Assembly (NCBI RefSeq): GCF_943913405.1
Contig: NZ_CALTYA010000012.1
Coordinates: 28,579 to 92,578, forward strand
DNA: 64,000 bases
Reading direction: 5' to 3'
Origin: an uncultured Flavobacterium sp.
GTDB taxonomy: Bacteria > Bacteroidota > Bacteroidia > Flavobacteriales > Flavobacteriaceae
Part shown: one piece after another, positions 41,883 through 49,194 of the stretch
Numbering within the stretch: position 1 is the stretch's first letter
Layout: each line of letters starts with the position of its first letter
Made by a program: the position numbers and the translations under genes
The notes under the pieces: model-generated
What the model was told of the DNA's origin: nothing
The model's database searches: none
Seen by the model: the letters and a program-made list of their open reading frames with translations, nothing else

Positions 41883-42043
41883 ACACAGATTTCACAGATT
41901 TACACAGATTTAGTTTCTCAAGTTATCAAATATAAACACGAATTCCATGAATTTACACAAATCAATTGGTGTAAATTCATGGAATTCGTATTTAACTAAT
42001 AATCTACGATTTAAAAATCTGTGTAAATCTGTGAAATCTGTGT
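41883..42043. repeat. Nested double inverted repeat
   Basis: An outer 29-base arm (41883-41911, three CACAGATT-type words) is perfectly mirrored at 42015-42043. Inside it an independent 21-base arm (41938-41958, ACGAATTCCATGAATTTACAC) is perfectly mirrored at 41969-41989 around a 10-base loop. The two bulges between the arms (41912-41937 and 41990-42014) do not pair. It lies between a small gene and the end of oxyR, which are convergent. Confidence 0.88.
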
Positions 42044-42052
42044 CGAAATAAA

Positions 42053-42997
42053 TTAAGACTTTTTAGAAAGCGGACTAATAATCTGAACGTTCTGAAAAAC
42101 AATAGCACCTTTCACAACGCCAGCGATAACTTGTCTCAAAGCATCAATAATATGAATTTTAAGCTCGCTTTTTGGAAAAATAAGGCTTACTTCTCTTGAT
42201 GGTTTAGGGTCTTTAAATTGTCTCAATTTCAGCTTGTCTTTTTCCTTTAAATCTAAAGTATGCAAATAGGGAAGAAGCGTAGTTCCCAAACCTTCATCTG
42301 CTAATTTTATCAAAGTTTCAAAACTGCCGCTTTCAATCTGAAAAGGCGAAACATCAGAACTGTTGATATTTCTGCAAAGATTTAAAATTCCATCGCGGAA
42401 GCAATGTCCGTCTTGAAGAAGCAATAAATTATCTACGTCAATATCTTCAACTTCAATTTCTTCCTTTTGAAAACTGCTGTGATTTTCTGGAAAGTAAGCT
42501 ACGAAAGGTTCATAATACAAAACAATTTCCTTGATTTTTTCATCTTCTAACGGAGTTGCGGCAATAGCCGCATCTAAATGGCCATTTTTTAATCTTGTGA
42601 TAATTTCCTCGGTATTGTGTTCCTCTATAATCAGCTTGATTTTTGGATATTTCTTTATAAAATTATTCAGAAACATTGGCAAAAGCGTCGGCATGATGGT
42701 TGGAATAATTCCTAATTTGAATTCGCCACCCACGAAACCTTTCTGCTGGTCTACAATATCTTGAATTCTGTCTGATTCATTGACAATATTTTTGGCTTGC
42801 GTAACAATTTTTTGCCCGATTTCTGTCAACTGGATTGGCTTTTTGCTTCTGTCAAAAATCAAAATTCCTAGTTCATCTTCAAGTTTTTGAATCTGCATAC
42901 TCAACGTTGGTTGAGTCACGAAACATTTCTCTGCAGCAAGCGTAAAATTTTTATTTTCGGCAACAGCCAAAACATAATATAATTGAGTGATAGTCAT
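42053..42997 (-). CDS. oxyR: Hydrogen peroxide sensor OxyR
   Basis: The 314-residue LysR-type regulator has an N-terminal winged helix (FTLAAEKCFVTQPTLSMQIQ) and a periplasmic-binding-like effector domain. Cys199 and Cys208, in DGHCFRDGILNLC, have the spacing and numbering of the peroxide-sensing disulfide of E. coli OxyR. It faces dps across 110 bases, in line with dps being an OxyR target. A -7 box TATCTTTG (minus, 43018-43025) lies 21 bases before the start. Confidence 0.95.
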   Translation of the reverse strand: MTITQLYYVLAVAENKNFTLAAEKCFVTQPTLSMQIQKLEDELGILIFDRSKKPIQLTEIGQKIVTQAKNIVNESDRIQDIVDQQKGFVGGEFKLGIIPTIMPTLLPMFLNNFIKKYPKIKLIIEEHNTEEIITRLKNGHLDAAIAATPLEDEKIKEIVLYYEPFVAYFPENHSSFQKEEIEVEDIDVDNLLLLQDGHCFRDGILNLCRNINSSDVSPFQIESGSFETLIKLADEGLGTTLLPYLHTLDLKEKDKLKLRQFKDPKPSREVSLIFPKSELKIHIIDALRQVIAGVVKGAIVFQNVQIISPLSKKS

Positions 42998-43017
42998 TGT
43001 AATAGTATTTTGTGATG

Positions 43018-43025
43018 CAAAGATA
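43018..43025 (-). promoter_or_regulatory. -7 box of oxyR
   Basis: TATCTTTG on the minus strand fits TAnnTTTG 21 bases before the oxyR start; no clear -33 TTG. Confidence 0.45.
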
Positions 43026-43107
43026 GAAAATTATAAGATTTCTTTATGATTTAAATTCTCTTAAATTTTGTAATTTTATTATCAGAAAATATTTAAAACT
43101 ACCAAAG

Positions 43108-43587
43108 ATGAAAACTAACATTTTAGGTTTGCCAATCAAGGAAACCGAAGAAATTGCAAACGATTTAAACATATTATTATCCAGTTTTCAAGTATATTAT
43201 CAAAACTTGAGAGGAATTCATTGGAACATCCGCGGAAAGCGTTTTTTTGATCTTCACGTAAAATTTGAGGAATTATATAATGATGCACAATTAAAAATCG
43301 ATTTGATTGCAGAAAGAGTCCTGACAATTGGCGGAAAACCATTGCATACTTTCCAAGATTATGTCGATAACAATAAAATTAAAGTCGGAAAAAATATTTC
43401 TGTAGATGAAGAAGCAGTTCATCTGATCGTAACTTCATTATCTGATTTATTAAAAATCGAAAGAGAACTTTTAAATAAATCTGCCGACGCAAATGACGAA
43501 GGAACAAATTCTATGATGAGCGATTTCATTAAAGAACAAGAAAAAACAATCTGGATGATGCAAGCTTGGTTGGAAGAAAAGATATAA
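43108..43587 (+). CDS. dps: Dps-family DNA-protecting ferritin
   Basis: The 159-residue ferritin-like protein forms dodecamers that oxidise and store iron using peroxide. The intersubunit ferroxidase site is visible in NLRGIHWNIRGKRFFDLHVK (His and Asp) and FEELYNDAQLKIDLIAERV (Glu and Asp). The N-terminus lacks a long lysine-rich tail, so strong DNA binding is not certain. It is divergent from oxyR. Confidence 0.95.
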   Translation: MKTNILGLPIKETEEIANDLNILLSSFQVYYQNLRGIHWNIRGKRFFDLHVKFEELYNDAQLKIDLIAERVLTIGGKPLHTFQDYVDNNKIKVGKNISVDEEAVHLIVTSLSDLLKIERELLNKSADANDEGTNSMMSDFIKEQEKTIWMMQAWLEEKI

Positions 43588-43739
43588 GGTTGGTTAGAAT
43601 TCTGAGATTTTAATGTCTATTTTTGTGAAAAATGCAATGATTCTTTAATATAATCATTGCATTTTTTTTGATGTTAAAATTTGATTAAATTAATTTATAT
43701 CGCTTTTAAATAAACTCATTTATAACTATTTTCGCCACT

Positions 43740-44030
43740 ATGAAATTTGCAGTAAAAATAGTTTTATTAATGTTTTTGACTTTTATTGTCACGCCTACGG
43801 TTGTAAGCTTGATAAAGGAAGACGTTGATACTTCTATGGTTTACAGCATGTCTGAAGAAGAACAGCACAATAATTGCTGTAAAGAATTAAAGGCAGATTT
43901 TAAGATTGCTGACTACATAATTTTCTCGAATTATACGGCAACTTCTTCAAGTTTGATCATTTCGCAACACACATTGAAGTACGATAATGCGGCTTCAACG
44001 ATTTTTTCTCCTCCGCCCGAACAGGTTTAA
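43740..44030 (+). CDS. Small exported protein upstream of the SulP transporter, function unknown
   Basis: The 96-residue protein starts with a hydrophobic segment (MKFAVKIVLLMFLTFIVTPTVV) that is a signal or membrane anchor. A region with a vicinal Cys-Cys (NNCCKEL) and a Ser/Thr-rich end follow. I recall short proteins of this type in front of SulP genes in flavobacteria, but no function. It lies 88 bases upstream of the transporter start on the same strand. Confidence 0.65.
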   Translation: MKFAVKIVLLMFLTFIVTPTVVSLIKEDVDTSMVYSMSEEEQHNNCCKELKADFKIADYIIFSNYTATSSSLIISQHTLKYDNAASTIFSPPPEQV

Positions 44031-44118
44031 TACAAATTTTTAGTCTTGAAAACTTCAAGGCTTGAGCTTGCATTGCTTAATGTTTGCTCCACTCTTTGTA
44101 TTAAATTTTTTCGGTATT

Positions 44119-45810
44119 ATGACAAAAAAAATAAATCTTTTTGCCAACCTTAAATCTGATTTTCCATCAGGTTTAGTGGTTTTTTTGGTGGCGCTTCCAT
44201 TGTGTTTGGGGATTGCCTTGGCTTCTGGCGCACCGCCTTTATCCGGTATTATTGCTGGAATTGTTGGCGGAATTGTTGTCGGAACGCTCAGTCGCTCGCA
44301 TATCAGCGTTTCAGGTCCTGCGGCAGGTTTGACAGCCATTGTTTTGACAGCAATCACTGACTTGGGCGCATTCAATATATTTCTTACTGCTGGTTTAATT
44401 GCAGGAATTATCCAATTGATTCTCGGTTTTATCAAGGCAGGAAGTATCTCAAATTATTTTCCGACAAATGTCATCGAAGGAATGCTGGCAGGTATCGGAA
44501 TTATAATTATTCTAAAACAAATTCCGCATGCCGTTGGTTATGACAGCGATTTTGAAGGAGATGAAGCTTTTGCTGAAAAAGGCGGGAATGCTTGGGATTC
44601 TGTTCTTGATTCGTTTAACCACGTTCAACTTGGAGCAATTGTAATTACTTTAATTTCAATCGCAATTTTAATTTCTTGGGATAGAATCGGCTTCCTAAAA
44701 AGGTTGAAATTAATTCCAGGCGCTTTGGTAGCCGTAATTGTAGGCGTTGTTTTAAACGAAATTTTTCTCTTTTCAGGAAGTTCTCTTGCCATCCAAAAAG
44801 AGCATTTGGTAAATCTTCCGGTGCCACAGTCTTTAGATGATTTCAAGAATATTATCGTCACTCCAGATTTTTCAGGATTTTTAAACGTAAAAGTTTGGAC
44901 TGTCGGGGCGACAATTGCCATCGTGGCTTCCATTGAAACTTTGCTTTGCATTGAAGCGTCTGACAGAATGGATACGCAAAAGAGATATACCGATACAAAT
45001 GTGGAATTAAAAGCACAAGGAATTGGAAATATCTTAAGCACATTAATCGGCGGATTGCCAATGACTTCGGTAGTTGTGAGATCTTCTGCAAATGCAAATG
45101 CAGGTGCAAAAACAAAAATGTCAGCGATTATCCACGGTGTTTTGTTGCTGATCAGCGTGCTTTCAATTCCTTTTCTTTTGAATAAAATTCCGTTGGCGAC
45201 TTTGGCTGCGGTATTGCTTTTGGTTGGATATAAACTGGCGAAACCATCAATTATTATGCATTTCTGGCATAAAGGAAAATACCAGTTCGTGCCTTTCATC
45301 GCGACTTTATTGGCTGTAGTTTTTACAGATTTATTAAAAGGAGTTGCCCTTGGAATCATCATCAGCATTTTGTTCATATTAAGAGGAAACTTGAAAAGAG
45401 CTTACCGATTTAGAAAAGAGAAATTTGAAGACGGAGACGTGATTCGAATTGACTTGGCTCAAGAAGTTTCTTTTCTAAATAAAGCGGCAATAAAAACTAC
45501 TTTATCGCAGATTCCAGAGAATTCTAGAGTTGTGATCAATGCTTCGGATACGGTTTATATTGCGCACGATGTTTTGGATTTAATCCAAGAATTTGCGACG
45601 ATTAGAGCTTCCGAAGAAAATATTAAGGTAAAATTAAAAGGCTTCAAAAAAGCATATGAATTAGATGATATCGAAGACAACGGAAACCACGTTTTCTTTG
45701 AGAATTATGAAGAATCAAGATTAAGAAAACAAACAAAGTTGGACTATGAAAAATGTCTGACAATGCTAGAAGAAAAAAGAAATAATAAAGAATCGGATTA
45801 TACAATTTGA
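44119..45810 (+). CDS. SulP-family anion (bicarbonate/sulfate) transporter
   Basis: This membrane transporter of about 563 residues has around 12 transmembrane helices, a SulP signature region (SGLVVFLVALPLCLGIALAS, then ASGAPPLSGIIAGIVGG) and a C-terminal STAS-like domain (about 425-530, IDLAQEVSFLNKAAIKTTL). The start is MTKKINLFANL. A beta-carbonic anhydrase gene follows after 24 bases. This pairing is typical of BicA-like bicarbonate uptake, although sulfate cannot be excluded. Confidence 0.9.
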   Translation: MTKKINLFANLKSDFPSGLVVFLVALPLCLGIALASGAPPLSGIIAGIVGGIVVGTLSRSHISVSGPAAGLTAIVLTAITDLGAFNIFLTAGLIAGIIQLILGFIKAGSISNYFPTNVIEGMLAGIGIIIILKQIPHAVGYDSDFEGDEAFAEKGGNAWDSVLDSFNHVQLGAIVITLISIAILISWDRIGFLKRLKLIPGALVAVIVGVVLNEIFLFSGSSLAIQKEHLVNLPVPQSLDDFKNIIVTPDFSGFLNVKVWTVGATIAIVASIETLLCIEASDRMDTQKRYTDTNVELKAQGIGNILSTLIGGLPMTSVVVRSSANANAGAKTKMSAIIHGVLLLISVLSIPFLLNKIPLATLAAVLLLVGYKLAKPSIIMHFWHKGKYQFVPFIATLLAVVFTDLLKGVALGIIISILFILRGNLKRAYRFRKEKFEDGDVIRIDLAQEVSFLNKAAIKTTLSQIPENSRVVINASDTVYIAHDVLDLIQEFATIRASEENIKVKLKGFKKAYELDDIEDNGNHVFFENYEESRLRKQTKLDYEKCLTMLEEKRNNKESDYTI

Positions 45811-45834
45811 TCCAAAACATTAAAAACTAAGAAA

Positions 45835-46470
45835 ATGAGCGATTTTTATAAAAAAATTATAGACGGAAACAAAAATTGGGTAAAATCAAAAATCGATAGC
45901 GACCCGCAATATTTTGAAAGATTAGCAGAAGGACAATCACCGCCATTATTATGGATTGGATGTTCTGATAGCCGAGTTCCTGCAAATGAGGTAATTGGCG
46001 CACAGCCAGGAGAAGTTTTTGTACATAGAAATATTGCAAACATGGTCATCCATTCTGACATGAATATGTTGAGCGTTTTAGATTATGCAGTAAATGTCTT
46101 GAAAGTAGAGCACGTAATTGTCTGCGGCCATTATGGTTGCGGTGGCGTGAAAGCGGCGATGGGCAACGATTCTATCGGATTGATTGACAACTGGATTCGC
46201 CACATTAAAGACGTTTACAGACACCACCATACTTTTTTGGATTCGATTATTGACGAAAAAGATCGTTTTGACGCTTTCGTAGAATTGAACGTAAAAGAGC
46301 AGGTCTATGACTTGGCAAAAACTTCAATCGTGCAAGGAGCTTGGAGAAACGGACAAAATCTTTGCCTTCACGGCTGGGTTTACAGATTAAATAACGGACT
46401 CGTTAAAGATCTAGAAGTAAATCTTTGCGGTAACGAAGATTTGGACACCGTTTACCAATTGAAATTCTAA
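45835..46470 (+). CDS. Beta-class carbonic anhydrase
   Basis: The 211-residue zinc enzyme interconverts CO2 and bicarbonate in the cytoplasm. The zinc ligands are C43 and D45 in CSDSRVP, H99 and C102 in CGHYGCGG. It is 24 bases after the SulP gene and probably forms a functional unit with it, either trapping imported bicarbonate or supplying it for carboxylases. Confidence 0.96.
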   Translation: MSDFYKKIIDGNKNWVKSKIDSDPQYFERLAEGQSPPLLWIGCSDSRVPANEVIGAQPGEVFVHRNIANMVIHSDMNMLSVLDYAVNVLKVEHVIVCGHYGCGGVKAAMGNDSIGLIDNWIRHIKDVYRHHHTFLDSIIDEKDRFDAFVELNVKEQVYDLAKTSIVQGAWRNGQNLCLHGWVYRLNNGLVKDLEVNLCGNEDLDTVYQLKF

Positions 46471-46480
46471 AACACAAAAA

Positions 46481-46510
46481 AGCCTCTTGATTTCAAGAGG
46501 TTTTTTTTAT
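46481..46510. terminator. Terminator between carbonic anhydrase and LETM1-related genes
   Basis: CCTCTTGA and TCAAGAGG pair around TT, with flanking A and T runs. Its end overlaps the last codon of the convergent gene. Confidence 0.8.
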
Positions 46511-47712
46511 TCACTTTCTATTTCTAGATTTTCATTAAAGGTGGAAGGAAGCAGTTGCGGAATGAATTTGATCAAAATTGGAAGCAATAGACTTCCTCCA
46601 GGCAAAAGAAAAATGGTCAGCGACGGAATCGTCTTGCAAATTTCCAAAAGCTGTTTTTTCATCTTTTTCTTTTCCTTTGGATCTAAACTTCGGTGTGTGG
46701 AATGTGTCAATAAAAGAACCAAATCACCATTATTTGCCAGTTCTTTAGCCAATCTAGATTTGTTTCTGGTAATCAAAACCTTTACATTTTGAGTCGTCTG
46801 CTCATAAAAATGCTTCACCGGATTTGAGTAATTAAAATATGGAATCTGCTTTTTGTATTTTTGAATAAATTCATCGGTTGCGGTAATGCTTTCCGTAACA
46901 AAATTCTCTGGAATATTCATGATTTTGGCTAATTCATATAAAAAAGAAGCCTCATTTTTTTCCATGTCTTCATCATTCCAAAGCGCCATTCCGGCCATGT
47001 CGATGAGATATAGCTTTTCTAATTCAGATATAAAATAATCTAATTCTAAAGCTTCAAGATTTTGAACATTTACTTTAGAAAATTTCGTGTAGCGAACTGA
47101 AGCTTCGAAAAGTTTGATCAATAAATCATCATAATGTGACTTTTTCAATTTTGTATTCAAAGCCAAAGAAACAATGCTGACAATAGTTTCCTCTAATTTT
47201 TTAAGGTAATTATTCGGAATTTCATTGTTTAAAAGATACTGGCGAAAGGCCAAGACATCTACAAAAAGCAAAGCGTTGGTCAGGATATGCGAAAAGTTTT
47301 TGCCAATAATTCCTTCGTTGGTTTGAACTCTTTCTCCAATAATTTTTTCTAAATCAATCGAAGGCGAATTCTCAGGAAGCATTTTGTCAAACAAATTAAA
47401 TCCCTTCGGATGCATTTCCTTGTAGAAAGAAATGGTTTTGGCAATAAAATCTTTTGGACTGCTTTCGTGCGAAACCAAGCCATAAACACCATACAAAGTA
47501 TTCAGCAGGGCAACTTTTGAGAATTCTTCTGAAATCCAGCCTTTCGTGTCTATTGGCGATGGCGTGTCAAAGGAAACGACGTGTCCATAAATAAATCCGG
47601 TTTGCCTGGTTTTTTTATAAAATTCTCTTGAATAAGGAACAACAGGAAGCTGCAGATGCTTTTGCTCTGCGAAAAATTTGTCTATCCAGCCGTGTGCTGA
47701 TGGGTTGATCAT
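46507..47712 (-). CDS. LETM1-related protein
   Basis: The protein is taken as 401 residues beginning MINPSAHGWIDKFF; a 37-codon upstream extension exists but a -7 box TAGCTTTG (47731-47738, minus) lies between the two starts. It is helical and ends with a LETM1-like motif KKKMKKQLLEICKTIPSLTI followed by LLPGGSLLLPILIKFIPQLL. In Bacteroidota this family has been noted as biofilm-associated; its biochemistry is unknown. It is monocistronic. Confidence 0.8.
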   Translation of the reverse strand: MINPSAHGWIDKFFAEQKHLQLPVVPYSREFYKKTRQTGFIYGHVVSFDTPSPIDTKGWISEEFSKVALLNTLYGVYGLVSHESSPKDFIAKTISFYKEMHPKGFNLFDKMLPENSPSIDLEKIIGERVQTNEGIIGKNFSHILTNALLFVDVLAFRQYLLNNEIPNNYLKKLEETIVSIVSLALNTKLKKSHYDDLLIKLFEASVRYTKFSKVNVQNLEALELDYFISELEKLYLIDMAGMALWNDEDMEKNEASFLYELAKIMNIPENFVTESITATDEFIQKYKKQIPYFNYSNPVKHFYEQTTQNVKVLITRNKSRLAKELANNGDLVLLLTHSTHRSLDPKEKKKMKKQLLEICKTIPSLTIFLLPGGSLLLPILIKFIPQLLPSTFNENLEIESE

Positions 47713-47730
47713 TAATTCGAAATTCTGGTA

Positions 47731-47738
47731 CAAAGCTA
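47731..47738 (-). promoter_or_regulatory. -7 box of the LETM1-related gene
   Basis: TAGCTTTG on the minus strand fits TAnnTTTG and favours the start at 47712 over 47823. Confidence 0.4.
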
Positions 47739-47887
47739 TGTTTTTTCTTATCAACTCAGAAAAATTAGAAACAAATTTATTTATAAGTTGGAATTTGATA
47801 TTTCCAGCATTTATAAGAAACATATTCCTAGGAATTACTGAAAAAGCAGGTTGATTTTATAATAAAATTCTTGTTATCCAAATTGTG

Positions 47888-47940
47888 TAACATAAAAGAT
47901 TAATTCTGTAAGCGCCTTTTTTTAGTTAAAAAGTAATTTA
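47888..47940 (+). promoter_or_regulatory. Bipartite upstream motif, copy A
   Basis: TAAC, then ATTAATTCTGTAAG (47899-47912), 12 bases, and GTTAAAAAGTAATTTA (47925-47940), located 58 bases (second block) before the DUF4142 gene. A second copy lies at 48835-48887 with the same spacing. Confidence 0.6.
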
Positions 47941-47982
47941 GACTTATAGAAAAACAAACCATAATTACTCAAAAAAATCGCT

Positions 47983-48579
47983 ATGAAAAAATCAACAATT
48001 TTAGGAAAAGCACTTTTAAGTGCGGCTGTACTTTTACTAAGTTTTGGAGCGACTTCTTGTAAGCAAGAATCAAAACCAGAAGATTCAAAAGAAGCAGCTG
48101 AAGATCAAAATGAAGTGAAATTTGAAGACAATAATGCAAAAGAAGAGGATTCAGAATTTTTAGTTGACGCTGCTGAAACTGATCTAGAAGAAATTGAAGT
48201 AGGCAAGCTTGCACAACAAAAAGGAACTGATGAAGAAGTGAAATCTTTTGGGAAAATGCTAGTTGACGACCACACAAAATCTTTTGAAGATTTAAAAGCT
48301 TTCTCAGATAAAAAACAAATTTCTTTGCCTCTTGTTGCAACTGAAGATGGAAAAGAAGCTTATAACGACTTGAACAAAAAAACAGGTTTAGACTTTGATA
48401 AAAAGTTTGCTGAAATGATGGTTGATGGTCATGAAAAAGCAATCAAAAATGCTGAAAAAGTTTCTAAAGATGCTAAAGATGAAGAAATCAGAGTTTGGGC
48501 TGCGAACAAAATTCCGAATTTAACAACTCATTTAGAGCATGCAAAAAAATTGAAAGAAAGACTTGATAAGAAAAAATAA
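47983..48579 (+). CDS. DUF4142 lipoprotein
   Basis: The 198-residue protein has a signal with a lipobox-like end (LLLSFGATSCKQ), an acidic linker and a DUF4142 domain. The domain is a ferritin-like helix bundle (FLVDAAETDLEEIEVGKLAQ, VDDHTKSFEDLKAFSD, VDGHEKAIKNAEK). DUF4142 proteins are periplasmic or outer-membrane anchored and often stress-induced. It is followed after 30 bases by a tiny membrane protein gene. Confidence 0.88.
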   Translation: MKKSTILGKALLSAAVLLLSFGATSCKQESKPEDSKEAAEDQNEVKFEDNNAKEEDSEFLVDAAETDLEEIEVGKLAQQKGTDEEVKSFGKMLVDDHTKSFEDLKAFSDKKQISLPLVATEDGKEAYNDLNKKTGLDFDKKFAEMMVDGHEKAIKNAEKVSKDAKDEEIRVWAANKIPNLTTHLEHAKKLKERLDKKK

Positions 48580-48609
48580 TCAAGACTATTAACTATAAAA
48601 AACTATATC

Positions 48610-48768
48610 ATGGGAAATCTACTTTATACCATCGCAGTGATTTTAATAATTATCTGGGCCATCGGATTCTTAGGTGGATTTGTTACCGGAAGTTTAATTC
48701 ACATACTTTTAGTAATTGCAGTAATTGTAGTTTTGCTTAGAATAATTCAAGGAAGAAAACCTTTGTAG
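48610..48768 (+). CDS. Lmo0937-family small membrane protein, copy 1
   Basis: This 52-residue ORF is below usual length cut-offs but clearly real. It starts MGNLLYTIAVILIIIWAIGF, has two hydrophobic segments around a short glycine turn, and ends QGRKPL. A paralogue at 48945-49115 has 56 residues and nearly the same ends. The Lmo0937 family is a set of tiny stress-associated membrane proteins. It lies 30 bases after the DUF4142 gene and should share its message. Confidence 0.85.
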   Translation: MGNLLYTIAVILIIIWAIGFLGGFVTGSLIHILLVIAVIVVLLRIIQGRKPL

Positions 48769-48778
48769 AAAATATTTT

Positions 48779-48811
48779 AAGAAGCTGACAATCATTGTGT
48801 CAGCTTCTTTT
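48779..48811 (+). terminator. Terminator after the first Lmo0937-family gene
   Basis: AAGAAGCTGACA and TGTCAGCTTCTT form a perfect 12-bp stem, ending in T residues. Confidence 0.85.
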
Positions 48812-48834
48812 ATTAAGGTAATTCTTAAATCGTA

Positions 48835-48887
48835 TAACGTTTTTCATTAATTCTGTAAGGAAGAATTTATTGTTAAATAGTAATTTT
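48835..48887 (+). promoter_or_regulatory. Bipartite upstream motif, copy B
   Basis: TAAC, then ATTAATTCTGTAAG (48846-48859), 12 bases, and GTTAAATAGTAATTTT (48872-48887), 73 bases (second block) before the second Lmo0937-family gene. Element spacings equal those of copy A. Confidence 0.6.
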
Positions 48888-48944
48888 AAGATTCAAATCA
48901 TAAACAATAATAAACCAAATACTAACCAATAAAACAACAACATT

Positions 48945-49115
48945 ATGGGAAATTTACTTTATACCATCGCAGTAATTCTAGTAATTATCTGGGCTTTAGG
49001 ATTCTTCGGAGTTCTTGGAACAGGAATTGCAACAGGAGGATTAATCCATATTTTATTAGTAATTGCGATCATCATCGTATTATTAAGAGTCATTTCTGGA
49101 AGAAAACCATTATAA
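48945..49115 (+). CDS. Lmo0937-family small membrane protein, copy 2
   Basis: This 56-residue paralogue of the gene at 48610 begins MGNLLYTIAVILVIIWALGF and ends SGRKPL. It carries a four-residue longer middle turn (GTGIATGG). Nearly all the upstream motif of the DUF4142 unit is repeated before it, so both copies are probably switched on together. The role is unknown. Confidence 0.85.
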   Translation: MGNLLYTIAVILVIIWALGFFGVLGTGIATGGLIHILLVIAIIIVLLRVISGRKPL

Positions 49116-49147
49116 AAATCACAAAAAAAATTGCACTGAAAACGAAA

Positions 49148-49178
49148 AAAACCGCTGAGAAATCAGCGGTTTTTTATT
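49148..49178. terminator. Bidirectional terminator between the tiny membrane protein and acyl-CoA dehydrogenase genes
   Basis: AAAACCGCTGA and TCAGCGGTTTT pair perfectly around GAAA, with A and T runs on either side. Confidence 0.88.
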
Positions 49179-49194
49179 TGTAAAAGCTTTTTGA

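Noticed and set aside
44625..45377. 250-codon minus-strand frame
   Set aside because: Antisense shadow of the SulP transporter, with no family resemblance and no promoter.
46487..46792. 101-codon plus-strand frame
   Set aside because: Antisense to the LETM1-related gene end and starting inside a terminator.
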